A DNA stretch of 64,000 nucleotides from an uncultured Prevotella sp. (GCA_900546575.1 URDM01000004.1:5925-69924), one strand, 5' to 3'; numbered from the stretch's first letter, positions 43,988 through 53,079 are shown. Notes: generated from the letters alone by a model not told the origin. Numbers and translations: made by a program.

Positions 43988-45715
43988 ATGAAAAATATAA
44001 TATATGTAGCCATGAGTGCCCTGCTCCTCACATCGTGCTATGAGGACAAAGGCAACTACGACTACCGCTTCGACAGCATGAATCAGGTTGACATTAGCAA
44101 TGTCAGCTACCAGCCTGAGGCTTACGAAGGCATGTCGGGAAAGGTTATCGAGGTGCAATTGCCCCTTACCGAAGACAAAGTGCAGCGTGTGGAGGCAAAG
44201 CTCTCGCAGACTTTGTCCGACAACTACGACAATCTCGACTTCACATGGTATACCTCTTATACTGCAAGCAAGACCGACCCGATGACCGGACGTCCAATCG
44301 TTGAGGCTGTGAAGGACACTCTTCACACCAAGGGTTATGTCGATCTCGAGTTCCCTGCCAACACCAATCGCGACTATGCGGTAATAATGGAGGTGAAGGA
44401 CCGCACTACCGACCTCGACTATTATGCCAAACTGAACGTCAAGACACGTCTGCTCTTCAAGAATAGTCTCTTCTTCCTGCATCAGAAGGGCGGCGAGACT
44501 TTCCTCGGCAACGTTGAGAAGATTGGTACAACGCTCGAAAGCCGCAGCAATGCTTACAAGACTGCCAAGCCAACCATCACAGACAACCCGTTTGCCGATG
44601 CCGTTAAGCTGGGCTATACGTCAACTCCTGACCCTGAAGTGAATGGTCTTATGGTGTTCCGTTCTAACGGACGAGGCAACACCTACAACGTGTTCAAGGC
44701 TTTGGATACATACAACGTACCCCTTGTACCTGCGGTTTCATCATCGTTTGTAGCAAGCCGTGTAATCAGTGTGGGCGACATTTCAAGATTTGCAGCATAC
44801 AAGTGTCTGCTCTCACGTGACGGACAATTCTACATAGGCAAGTGGGCTCCGTTCTATACAGTGCCTGGTGAGAATGCCGAGGAGTCGCTTCACCCCGGCG
44901 ACTATAAAGTTACTGCCGCTACCGCAACTGAAAGTTACTACGTACTGTGGGATGCCAAGAACAATCGCTTTATCTATCAGTCTAACGGCGATTGGTTCCC
45001 GTATCAGTTGAACGAATATGCACAGAATCCGCCGCATAGCTCACAGCCTGTGATGGATGCCAAGGTTGACTTCAGTTCGTTAGGAACTTTATCACCGGTA
45101 GGCAAGACTGCTGTGTATGGTTTTATAGCTTCGCACAACGAGTTCTTCCCCGATGCCAAGCCGCAGTTCATCTTCAAGGATGCCGACAACAACTTCTATC
45201 TCTACGAACTTACCCCCGTTGACGCTGGAGACAAGAGCCGTGGCGGTGATGCAGGAGCATCGGAGAGCGCGTTTACCATCACAGGTAAGATGCTCCCCGA
45301 TTTCCATCCGGGCTCTAATCTGGCAAGCATCACCTACAATCCGTGGTTCTCTACCAACTACATCTTCTACGCCAAGGACGACAATGTGATACGTCACAAC
45401 CTCTCTAACGGCGATGAACAGGTGATATATACAGCTCCTGAGGGCTATACCGTTAGCGTAATCAAGTTCCGCACGGAAGATGCTGCGAGCAACAGTTCGG
45501 AATTCTGTAGCTTCGGCGAACTCGGTTTGTATCTCAGCATCGGTATGAACAAGGACGCCAACGGAGCTGTAGCCGAAATCAAACTCAATCCGGCAGCTGA
45601 TGTCGACGAATCGTACAGCGTATTCTGCGATAAGGATTCAGAGGGCAATGCTTTCGGACGTATCCTTGATGTGCAGTTTGCACACGTTTGGTCATTCATT
45701 AAAGACAATCAATAA
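43988..45715 (+). CDS. PKD-like family lipoprotein
   Basis: A 575-residue lipoprotein (box LLTSCYEDKGNYDY). That opening is diagnostic of the PKD-like lipoproteins found after DUF4843 in SusCD loci. An N-terminal ~155-residue immunoglobulin-like region is followed by a repeat-rich, probably beta-propeller part (DAKNNRFIYQSNGDWFPY, ITYNPWFSTNYIFYAKDDN). The function is presumed to be surface ligand binding. Its stop overlaps the next start (TAATG). Confidence 0.8.
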   Translation: MKNIIYVAMSALLLTSCYEDKGNYDYRFDSMNQVDISNVSYQPEAYEGMSGKVIEVQLPLTEDKVQRVEAKLSQTLSDNYDNLDFTWYTSYTASKTDPMTGRPIVEAVKDTLHTKGYVDLEFPANTNRDYAVIMEVKDRTTDLDYYAKLNVKTRLLFKNSLFFLHQKGGETFLGNVEKIGTTLESRSNAYKTAKPTITDNPFADAVKLGYTSTPDPEVNGLMVFRSNGRGNTYNVFKALDTYNVPLVPAVSSSFVASRVISVGDISRFAAYKCLLSRDGQFYIGKWAPFYTVPGENAEESLHPGDYKVTAATATESYYVLWDAKNNRFIYQSNGDWFPYQLNEYAQNPPHSSQPVMDAKVDFSSLGTLSPVGKTAVYGFIASHNEFFPDAKPQFIFKDADNNFYLYELTPVDAGDKSRGGDAGASESAFTITGKMLPDFHPGSNLASITYNPWFSTNYIFYAKDDNVIRHNLSNGDEQVIYTAPEGYTVSVIKFRTEDAASNSSEFCSFGELGLYLSIGMNKDANGAVAEIKLNPAADVDESYSVFCDKDSEGNAFGRILDVQFAHVWSFIKDNQ

Positions 45716-46815
45716 TGTTACGTAATATTTCATTGGCACTGCTCGCTTGGGCGGGCAGTGCCTTCACCGCACAGGCTCAAAGCGACGTTGTCGTTAGTGG
45801 AAAGATTGAGGGTGTCAAGCAGGGACAGCTCCTGCTTGTGGCACAAGTAGGCGAAAACCGCATGGACACACTCGGTGTTGCCGACTTCAAGGCGCCTAAG
45901 TTCCAGCTCAAGGCGAAAGTAAAGGAGCCTGTTATGGCACAGATTGTAGTGCGAGGCTATAGCGGCGGATTCAACTTCATTGCCGAACCCAACGCCAAGT
46001 ACGACGCTTTTCTGTGCGACGGAGACGCCGCTTATATTAAAGGTGGAAAACTTCAGGACGAGTGGATGGCTTTCACTAAGCGCTCGGCAGAACTTCATGC
46101 CGAGTCGAAAGCTATGCAGGCGCGTTACGACGCATTGCGTGCTGCCAACAAATTCCGCAGCGCCAGCGCCACAAACGACTCCTTGCGCACGCTCAATGAC
46201 AACATCAACGCCGAAACTCAGGCTTTCCTGAAGCAGCACGACGACGTTATTGCTGCCTATACCTACAACGCCAACGCGCTGATGGCTGAACTCAACCTCG
46301 CCGACACGCGTAGATTGTACGACTCTATGGGCGAAGGTGCAAAGAATTCGCCCAGTGGTCGAATCATGCTCGAACGCATTCAGCGCATGGAGAAGGTGAC
46401 TCAGGGACGCAAAGCACCCGACTTTACTCTGCCAGACCTCAAAGGCAACATGGTGACTCTGAGCAAAGTGAAGGCTAAGGTGAAGATTGTTGACTTCTGG
46501 GCTTCATGGTGTGGACCCTGCCGATTGAACAATCCGTCGCTCAAGCGTATGTATGAGCAGTATCACGACAAAGGATTGGAGATTGTAAGCGTGTCGCTCG
46601 ACAATGTAAAGGAGCGCTGGCTGAAGGCTGTCAAGCAGGATGGTCTGCCCTGGATCAACGTCAGTTCGCTCAAGGGATGGCAGTGTGAGGTGGCTCGTAC
46701 TTACGATGTCAAGGCTGTACCGGCCATATATATACTCGACGAAGAAAACCATATCATCACCACAAACATTCGTGGTGAGGCGCTCGCGAACTTCCTTAAG
46801 GAACGACTCAAGTAA
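45715..46815 (+). CDS. TlpA-family thiol-disulfide oxidoreductase with DUF4369 domain
   Basis: A 366-residue periplasmic protein: signal peptide (1-20, FTAQAQS), an N-terminal DUF4369-like beta domain (~25-115), a helical linker, and a thioredoxin/AhpC-TSA domain (~225-366) with active site WASWCGPCRLNN. The CGPC motif is intact, so it should reduce or isomerise disulfides. Start overlaps the PKD-like gene by one base, which means coupling. Confidence 0.9.
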   Translation: MLRNISLALLAWAGSAFTAQAQSDVVVSGKIEGVKQGQLLLVAQVGENRMDTLGVADFKAPKFQLKAKVKEPVMAQIVVRGYSGGFNFIAEPNAKYDAFLCDGDAAYIKGGKLQDEWMAFTKRSAELHAESKAMQARYDALRAANKFRSASATNDSLRTLNDNINAETQAFLKQHDDVIAAYTYNANALMAELNLADTRRLYDSMGEGAKNSPSGRIMLERIQRMEKVTQGRKAPDFTLPDLKGNMVTLSKVKAKVKIVDFWASWCGPCRLNNPSLKRMYEQYHDKGLEIVSVSLDNVKERWLKAVKQDGLPWINVSSLKGWQCEVARTYDVKAVPAIYILDEENHIITTNIRGEALANFLKERLK

Positions 46816-46851
46816 TGATGTATATTCTAAAAACCAAATTTAAAACATAAA

Positions 46852-48363
46852 ATGAAAACCAGAATCTTATTATTTGCATTGGCTTGCATGGGCATTATGC
46901 CAACTATGGCACAGACAGCACGCCGCTTCACCATCGACGGTGAGCTGACACGCGACTCGTTGCGCTATACTCCGCAGGCGATAAAGAAAGTGTATCTGAA
47001 GCATATCGTCAACGGTCAGGAGCTCATGATTGACTCGGCTGTGGTGAAGAACCGCTGCTTCCACTTCGAAGGAACTGCTCCTAAGGATGTTGAGGCTGCT
47101 ATTATCACAGGCTTCGACAATGGTTCGGCTCAGCTGCTTCTTGAACCTGGCAACATCAAGTTCAAGCCTTTCGACGGCAATTTCCCCGTTGGTGCCAAGG
47201 CTTACGGAACCAAGAACAACGACATCTTCGCAGGTTATGCCATGCTGCACAACAAAAATGCCGACGACGCTAAGGTGAATATCGAGAAGCTTCGCGCCTC
47301 TTTGCCTGACAGCATCACCAATGACGACCGCAAGTATATGCCTTATCACGGCGCTATATTCAATGCCAACGGTGTGTATTACAAGGCCGATGTGATGGAT
47401 TATTTCATGAAGCACATCGACAGCGAGGCAAGTCTCTTCATTCTGAAGTACGACCTCTACTATATGTTCAAGCCACAGTATCTGCACGATGTGTTTATGG
47501 CTGCTCTGCCAGAGCGCCTGCACAGCCATCCCATCTATAAGGAACTGGAGAACCAGTTGCTCTCAAGCGACATGGTGGAAGGCAGTCCGGCACCCGACTT
47601 CACTGCTCTTACAGTCAACGGAAAGTCGCTGTCGTTGTCGCAACTGAAGGGAAAGTACGTCTTCTTAGACGTCTGGGCATCGTGGTGTGCGCCTTGTCGT
47701 CGTGAGATACCATTCATCAAGAAGGCTCTGGCTGAGGCTAAAAACAAGGACAACTTCAAAGTGTTGAGCTACTCAATCGACAGCAAACGCAGCGATTGGA
47801 CCAACTGTATTGCCAAGAATCAGATGTCTGACAAGAACTGGATACACGTGTCTACGCTGAAGGCATGGTCGTCTGACATCATACGTCTGTACAATGTGCG
47901 TGGCGTTCCTCATACAGTTCTCATCGATCCGGCTGGAAATGTAGTGAAGTTCAATCTCCGTGGCGAGGAACTTGTTAATACTGTGAAGGACATTCTGAGC
48001 AAGCCTTTTAAGCCAGCAAAGTCAAATGCTAAGACTGCAACGGATGCTTCAGCTGTAAAGATGGCTCCTTTCAAGGCTTCGTCGGCTGCCGACCAGAAGC
48101 TATACGACGAGTATGAGACCCTCTGCAAGCGTAAGGATCTGTCGAAGATAGCCAAGCTTGAGGCTCAGGTGCGCTTCGTTCTCGACCACAACACTTCGCC
48201 CGTGTCTCCGTATATTATGGAACGCGACTTCCTCAACATTCTCGACAAGTCGTACAACCAGCGCTTCTCTAACGCTCTCTCGCCCGTATTGAAGAACAAT
48301 GCATACGCCAAGTCGTACTGCGACAAGGTTGCTGAGTTGCTGGGTGAGGAAGACGAGGAGTAA
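46852..48363 (+). CDS. TlpA-family thiol-disulfide oxidoreductase, long form
   Basis: A 503-residue relative of the preceding gene: signal peptide (1-20), DUF4369-like domain, a thioredoxin domain (~243-385) with WASWCAPCRREIPF, then a ~115-residue C-terminal helical extension (AADQKLYDEYETLCKRKDLS and onward) after an Ala/Lys/Pro linker. The extension is not part of usual TlpA proteins. It is the last gene of the locus, and a family H hairpin follows. Confidence 0.9.
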   Translation: MKTRILLFALACMGIMPTMAQTARRFTIDGELTRDSLRYTPQAIKKVYLKHIVNGQELMIDSAVVKNRCFHFEGTAPKDVEAAIITGFDNGSAQLLLEPGNIKFKPFDGNFPVGAKAYGTKNNDIFAGYAMLHNKNADDAKVNIEKLRASLPDSITNDDRKYMPYHGAIFNANGVYYKADVMDYFMKHIDSEASLFILKYDLYYMFKPQYLHDVFMAALPERLHSHPIYKELENQLLSSDMVEGSPAPDFTALTVNGKSLSLSQLKGKYVFLDVWASWCAPCRREIPFIKKALAEAKNKDNFKVLSYSIDSKRSDWTNCIAKNQMSDKNWIHVSTLKAWSSDIIRLYNVRGVPHTVLIDPAGNVVKFNLRGEELVNTVKDILSKPFKPAKSNAKTATDASAVKMAPFKASSAADQKLYDEYETLCKRKDLSKIAKLEAQVRFVLDHNTSPVSPYIMERDFLNILDKSYNQRFSNALSPVLKNNAYAKSYCDKVAELLGEEDEE

Positions 48364-48400
48364 AACGGTATTTGAAAATTGAAAGCTTAAAGTTGAAATA

Positions 48401-48466
48401 ACAAAAGCGCCCTGCAAAGGTAAAGCAATAATTAATATGCTTCAGCCTTTGCAGGGCGCTTTGTTA
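48401..48466 (+). terminator. Family H hairpin closing the SusC/SusD-TlpA locus
   Basis: CAAAAGCGCCCTGCAAAGG pairs with CCTTTGCAGGGCGCTTTG around a short AT loop. This is a stand-alone copy of the stem nested in the foldback elements; it is well placed as a terminator. The gap to 48594 holds AT-rich GAGTTGAGAGAATTGAG-type repeats. Confidence 0.75.
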
Positions 48467-48594
48467 TAATTAAGAGTTGAGAGAATTGAGTTTAAAGTTG
48501 TGATTACATGTTACAATCTTTTGATTATTGCCTTATGCTGCAAAAGCATATCATAACTCTAAACTCTCAAATTTCAACTCTCAACTAAGTAAAA

Positions 48595-48804
48595 TTATTT
48601 CTTGTGTCGGTTTGCACGTTGTTCGCGATATTTCGCCTTTTGACGTGCCGAACCGCTACCATGGGCTCCGGTGATGTATTTCTTCTTCTTAGCCTTGGTC
48701 TTCACCTTGCCGTCGTCGTCGTTGTTTCGGTTGGATGCACCGCCACGACCCCAGGAGATTCCGCCCCCGGCAATGATTGCGTCTATATCGTCGCCTTTGC
48801 TCAT
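48595..48804 (-). CDS. Small basic protein of unknown function
   Basis: A 69-residue protein: an acidic start (MSKGDDIDAIIAGGG), a Gly-rich ISWGRGGASNRNN, and a strongly basic tail (KTKAKKKKY, RQKAKYREQRANRHKK). The tail suggests RNA, ribosome or DNA binding. I recall similar short proteins in Bacteroidales genomes but no function. It is 27 bases downstream of the AICAR transformylase start region, in the same direction. Confidence 0.6.
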   Translation of the reverse strand: MSKGDDIDAIIAGGGISWGRGGASNRNNDDDGKVKTKAKKKKYITGAHGSGSARQKAKYREQRANRHKK

Positions 48805-48831
48805 AATCGTCAGTTTATGTTTTAATTAAAA

Positions 48832-50013
48832 TCAATGATGGAACAGGCGGACACCTGTGAATGCCATTGTGATGCCGTACTTGTCGCAAGTATCAATAAC
48901 ATTGTCGTCGCGTACTGAGCCACCTGCCTGTGCAATATACTCCACACCGCTCTTGTGAGCACGCTCAATGTTGTCGCCGAACGGGAAGAATGCGTCTGAG
49001 CCGAGGGCTACGCCACGGTTCTGTGCAATCCATTCCTTCTTCTCTTCCATGGTCAATACCTCAGGCTTTTCCTTAAAGAACATCTGCCAGGTGCCGTCGC
49101 GCAGAACGTCGTCGTGGTCCTCCGAGATGTAAACATCGATGGTATTGTCGCGGTCGGCACGACGAATGCCGTCTACAAACGGAAGGTTCATAACCTTCGG
49201 GTGCTGGCGCAACCACCAGATGTCGGCCTTGTTGCCAGCCAGACGAGTACAGTGGATGCGGCTCTGCTGTCCTGCGCCGATGCCGATAGCTTGTCCGTCC
49301 TTTACATAACATACCGAGTTAGACTGAGTATACTTCAGAGTGATGAGCGAGATGATAAGGTCGCGAATAGCCTCTGGTGTGAAGTTCTTTGCCTTTGTAG
49401 GAATATTCTCGAAGAGAGCGGGGTCGTCAAGCTTCACCTCATTGCGTCCCTGCTCGAATGTCACGCCATATACCTGCTTGTGCTCGATAGGAGCCGGAGT
49501 GTAGTTGGGGTCAATCTTAATCACGTTGTATGTACCCTTGCGCTTTGCCTTGAGTATTTCGAGAGCCTCGGGAGTGAAGTCTGGGGCGATAACGCCGTCG
49601 CTCACCTCACGCTTGATGAGAGTTGCTGTGGCTGCGTCGCAAGTGTCGCTCAGTGCAACGAAGTCGCCATAAGAGCTCATACGGTCGGCTCCACGGGCAC
49701 GAGCATAAGCGCAGGCTATCGGCGAGAGCTCAATCTTAACGTCATCGACAAAGTAAATCTTCTTAAGGGTGTCGCTCAGTGGCAGACCTACGGCTGCTCC
49801 GGCAGGCGAAACGTGCTTGAACGAAGCTGCAGCGGGCAGTCCTGTAGCGGATTTCAGCTCCTTCACGAGCTGCCATGAGTTCAGAGCGTCGAGGAAGTTG
49901 ATGTAACCGGGACGGCCGTTGAGTACTTCGATGGGGAGTTCGCCTTCTTCCATATATATGCGCGAAGGCTTTTGGTTCGGATTGCATCCGTACTTGAGTG
50001 CTAATTCTTTCAT
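48832..50013 (-). CDS. AICAR formyltransferase (stand-alone PurH-type transformylase)
   Basis: A 393-residue protein that covers only the AICAR transformylase part of PurH. The catalytic Lys66-His67 pair is in ASFKHVSPAG, with GNPNQ-like KYGCNPNQKPSRIY at the start, IGIGAGQQSRIHCTRLA and GSDAFFPFGDNIERA. It uses 10-formyl-THF to make FAICAR in purine synthesis. The IMP cyclohydrolase domain is absent, as in the single-domain Bacteroidetes enzyme, so closure to IMP must come from elsewhere. A TAATTTTG box lies about 32 bases upstream. Confidence 0.92.
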   Translation of the reverse strand: MKELALKYGCNPNQKPSRIYMEEGELPIEVLNGRPGYINFLDALNSWQLVKELKSATGLPAAASFKHVSPAGAAVGLPLSDTLKKIYFVDDVKIELSPIACAYARARGADRMSSYGDFVALSDTCDAATATLIKREVSDGVIAPDFTPEALEILKAKRKGTYNVIKIDPNYTPAPIEHKQVYGVTFEQGRNEVKLDDPALFENIPTKAKNFTPEAIRDLIISLITLKYTQSNSVCYVKDGQAIGIGAGQQSRIHCTRLAGNKADIWWLRQHPKVMNLPFVDGIRRADRDNTIDVYISEDHDDVLRDGTWQMFFKEKPEVLTMEEKKEWIAQNRGVALGSDAFFPFGDNIERAHKSGVEYIAQAGGSVRDDNVIDTCDKYGITMAFTGVRLFHH

Positions 50014-50061
50014 ACAGTGAATATAAGAATGAAAAATATGAATGCAAAATTACGATTTTTC

Positions 50062-50103
50062 CACTAAAAAGCGGTACATTTCCATTAAAAAGCAGTACAT
50101 TTG
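50062..50103 (+). promoter_or_regulatory. Two tandem 21-bp repeats carrying the -7 box of the 77-residue gene
   Basis: Units 50062-50082 and 50083-50103 match at 18 of 21 positions (CAxTAAAAAGCxGTACATTT). The second ends in a perfect TACATTTG box, the first in TACATTTC. The minus-strand TAATTTTG of the AICAR gene (50045-50052) is adjacent. Confidence 0.6.
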
Positions 50104-50130
50104 CGTCAAAATATTACATGTTAGGATGTT

Positions 50131-50364
50131 ATGAGCATTAATTACGCACTGAAGAAACTGTTTGACACCGTCGAGCATGAGTTAGAGCGCATTCCTCAGA
50201 AGGTGCGCGCCCTCGACAAGTTGCGTCTGTACATCACCGGAAAGGAGAAGCCCTCGCGCGAAACTCTCGACCGTATTTCGCTGCTCGTAGGCTTTCAGGA
50301 CTGGGATTCGTTCAGAGAAGCCCTCCACGGAAAGACCGACGGGCAGGAGAACTATGAAGATTAG
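50131..50364 (+). CDS. Small conserved protein of unknown function
   Basis: A 77-residue helical protein: MSINYALKKLFDTVEHELER, then KVRALDKLRLYITGKEKPSR, and a C-terminal GFQDWDSFREALHG. The last part resembles helix-turn-helix segments in Bacteroidetes proteins, so DNA binding is possible but unproven. It is divergent from the AICAR gene and 45 bases ahead of the peptidase gene, so probably co-transcribed with it. Confidence 0.65.
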   Translation: MSINYALKKLFDTVEHELERIPQKVRALDKLRLYITGKEKPSRETLDRISLLVGFQDWDSFREALHGKTDGQENYED

Positions 50365-50409
50365 TACACATCGTGTTGCTATGCCAAAAACTATCTTAAA
50401 TAATTATTT

Positions 50410-51822
50410 ATGAACAAATCGACATTATTGTTAGGCTTATGCCTTGCGCTTGCCCCAATGGCTGGCGCCCAGACACTGAACAAGCAGGGCGGCATCTCGT
50501 CGCAGACATTGCAGAAAATCGTTAAAGCTCAGGAATCTGCGCCTGTCAACAAGGCACTTTTCAACGCTTTGGCAGCAAACAAGATTGACGACTTGGCAAA
50601 GAACTTCGCCAACCAGGGACTCTTTGACTCGCACTTCAGCGTAGAGACTCCCAAACAGTCGATACACAATCAGAAGAGTTCGGGCCGCTGCTGGATGTTC
50701 TCAAGCTTCAATGTGCTGCGTGCCGACTTCGCTCGCCGTCATGCCGATTCGTTGCGTGTGGACTTCTCGCACGACTATCTCTTCTTCTACGATCAGCTTG
50801 AGAAGGCCAACCTGATGCTTCAGGGAGTGCTCGACAACGCCAAGAAGCCCATCGACGACCCACGTCTGCAGTTCTTCTTCAGAAGTCCGCTCAACGACGG
50901 AGGTACATTCTGCGGTGTAGCCGACCTCGCTCCGAAGTACGGACTTGTACCGATGTCGGCACAGCCTGAGACATATACAGCCGAGAATACATCAAAGCTG
51001 CGCTCGCTGCTTTCTTCAAAGCTGCGCGAGTATGGCCTCGAACTGTATCGTATGGCATCCGCCGGCAAGAAGCCGCAGGCCATTGCCGAGCGCAAGACCG
51101 AGATGCTCTCGACCATCTATCGCATGCTTTCCATCGCATTGGGCGAACCTGTTAAGGAATTCACATACCAGTTCCGCGACAAAAACGGACGTGCTGTAGG
51201 CGCGCCGCGCCGCTTCACACCTAAGTCGTTCTACGACGAGGTGGTGGGCAATCCTATCAAGGGCACATTCATTATGGTGATGAACGACCCGCGCCGTCCT
51301 TACCATAAGACATACGAAGTGGAATACGACCGCCACGTTTACGACGGAACCAACTGGAAGTATCTCAACCTTCCGATGGACGAAATTGCCAAGTTGGCAA
51401 TCGCTTCGCTCAAAGACGGCAAGAAGATGTATTCATCTTACGACGTAGGCAAGCAGTTTGACCGTGAGCGCGGATTCTCCGACACCGAGAACTACGACTA
51501 TGCGTCGCTCTTCTCTACCACATTCCCTATGAACAAGGCCGACCGTATCGCCACATTCGATTCGGGTTCTACCCACGCCATGACCCTTACTGCTGTCGAT
51601 CTCGACAACGAGGGCAATCCTATCAAGTGGAAGGTGGAGAACAGTTGGGGCGCTACCAACGGCCACCAGGGTTGTATCATCATGACCAACCGCTGGTTTA
51701 ACGAGTACATGTTCCGTCTTGTAGTAGATAAGAAGTGCGTGCCTGAGGCATTGCTCAAGGAGTTTGAGCAGAAGCCGTTGATGGTTACGCCTGAGGATCC
51801 GCTCTTCAGCGATGATATGTAA
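50410..51822 (+). CDS. pepC: C1-family aminopeptidase (bleomycin hydrolase / PepC type), secreted
   Basis: A 470-residue papain-fold peptidase. The triad is Cys94 in QKSSGRCWMFS (oxyanion Gln88), His389 in GSTHAMTLTAVD and Asn411 in WKVENSWGATNG. Unlike cytosolic PepC it has a signal peptide (1-20, MAGAQ), so it acts in the periplasm or beyond. It trims N-terminal residues from peptides. Length is normal, with a terminator after the stop. It may feed peptides in the same nutrient economy as the nearby SusC/SusD locus (inference). Confidence 0.93.
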   Translation: MNKSTLLLGLCLALAPMAGAQTLNKQGGISSQTLQKIVKAQESAPVNKALFNALAANKIDDLAKNFANQGLFDSHFSVETPKQSIHNQKSSGRCWMFSSFNVLRADFARRHADSLRVDFSHDYLFFYDQLEKANLMLQGVLDNAKKPIDDPRLQFFFRSPLNDGGTFCGVADLAPKYGLVPMSAQPETYTAENTSKLRSLLSSKLREYGLELYRMASAGKKPQAIAERKTEMLSTIYRMLSIALGEPVKEFTYQFRDKNGRAVGAPRRFTPKSFYDEVVGNPIKGTFIMVMNDPRRPYHKTYEVEYDRHVYDGTNWKYLNLPMDEIAKLAIASLKDGKKMYSSYDVGKQFDRERGFSDTENYDYASLFSTTFPMNKADRIATFDSGSTHAMTLTAVDLDNEGNPIKWKVENSWGATNGHQGCIIMTNRWFNEYMFRLVVDKKCVPEALLKEFEQKPLMVTPEDPLFSDDM

Positions 51823-51847
51823 GATTCTGTACCTTATTAATATATAT

Positions 51848-51887
51848 AAGAGGCTATGGCAAATGTGCCGTAGCCTCTTTTCTTTTT
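51848..51887 (+). terminator. Intrinsic terminator after pepC
   Basis: AAGAGGCTATGGC pairs with GCCGTAGCCTCTT, followed by TTCTTTTT. Confidence 0.9.
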
Positions 51888-51942
51888 ATGGGCGCATTGG
51901 GTGCAAACATATCCCAATATGGCACAAAAAAATGACGAGACA

Positions 51943-52995
51943 TTAGAATCTCGTCATTACTTCAACAACAAACTTGTCTTTCTCTGATGTGTGCGGTATG
52001 CCACCGTTCTTATAGAAATACTTCTCATAATTGAATCGGATGTCGCTCACGAATGGCTTCTTGAGGCTCAGCGTAACGCCACCGGTGAGTCGTGAGCGCT
52101 GCGAATCGTTGACTATGAGCGTTCCGCCCTTGTCCGCCTTGCCGTTAAGATAGCGTGTGCCGTCGCTGTGGTCGCTCATGTAGTCGTAGCGCAGCAGCGG
52201 TGTCACGTAGCGTACGAGTCCCTTGCCCGTGGGGATGTCGTAGCTTACGAACGAGTCGAAGGCATGAACCGGCTTGAAGGCATCGTGGGCGTAGTGCTTG
52301 TACAGATACTCCGCCTCTACGTGCCAACCCTTAGCGTGCCAGTAAGCGCCCGCATCGTACATCATAACATTGACGTGGTCGGGCTTTATCTTCTGTGTGC
52401 TCAGTGTCAGATTGAATCCGCCCGGCAGGAACATCTGCGCCTTGGCAGAGAAGTTGACGCTCTTGGTCCAGAAGTCTTTCTGGTTGGTAAGTCCCGAGCC
52501 GTTGAACATTCCAGCTTCCAATACGATAGGAAATCCTGCGTTGAACGAATATCCCAGAGCTGCACCCACGTCGCGCACATTGCCCACTTGTTTGGCAATG
52601 AACGAGCGGTTGGCGAAGTATTGTTGATGGGGCGAGCGGTGGGCGTCGATGGTGAACGGCACCCGCATCTGTCCGATGGTGAACTGCAATCCCCTTATGG
52701 GCTTCAGTCGTGTGTAAGCATCGAGCATCTTTATCTTGCCTTCGTCGCAAAGGTCAATCTCAGCCTTATAAGATATGACAGGCGACAGGCTGCCGTCGAC
52801 GCTGATACGGGCATTGCGCACCTCAAAACGTCCTTCGCCCTCGCTGGTCTGGTATTCGTATTTGGAGCGTATCGTACCATGTATATTTACAGGCGTAGCC
52901 TTTTCGGTTTCGCTCTTGTCGGTAGTTGTCGTCAGTTGTGCTGAGGCTGTAGCTGCGGCAAGGCACAGCAGAGCCGATGTCATTACTTTTCTCAT
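51943..52995 (-). CDS. Porin, phosphate-selective O/P family
   Basis: A 350-residue outer-membrane barrel with a signal peptide (1-19, ATASAQ). The mature protein begins with NIHGTIRSKYEYQTSEGEGR and RNARISVDGSLSPVISYKAE, has FTIGQMRVPFTIDAHRSP, and ends in an aromatic residue (VEVMTRF), all typical of the O/P porin family. Pseudomonas relatives take up phosphate or polyphosphate. Its promoter region carries 11-bp direct repeats like those of the divergent leucine-rich-repeat gene, and ppk1-ppx follow, which supports a phosphate role. Confidence 0.9.
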   Translation of the reverse strand: MRKVMTSALLCLAAATASAQLTTTTDKSETEKATPVNIHGTIRSKYEYQTSEGEGRFEVRNARISVDGSLSPVISYKAEIDLCDEGKIKMLDAYTRLKPIRGLQFTIGQMRVPFTIDAHRSPHQQYFANRSFIAKQVGNVRDVGAALGYSFNAGFPIVLEAGMFNGSGLTNQKDFWTKSVNFSAKAQMFLPGGFNLTLSTQKIKPDHVNVMMYDAGAYWHAKGWHVEAEYLYKHYAHDAFKPVHAFDSFVSYDIPTGKGLVRYVTPLLRYDYMSDHSDGTRYLNGKADKGGTLIVNDSQRSRLTGGVTLSLKKPFVSDIRFNYEKYFYKNGGIPHTSEKDKFVVEVMTRF

Positions 52996-53023
52996 CTTAT
53001 GCTATGTATTGTTTTTACGCCGG

Positions 53024-53079
53024 CAAAATTACATATAGCTTGTTTTCGAGGCGTGTCGAATGTGTTACGATTGTGTTAC
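53024..53079 (-). promoter_or_regulatory. Porin promoter with 11-bp direct repeats
   Basis: On the minus strand: GTAACACAATC (53079-53069) then GTAACACATTC (53068-53058), a weak third unit GACACGCC, and TAATTTTG at 53031-53024. No -33 TTG, which suggests activation. The units match those before the divergent gene. Confidence 0.65.
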
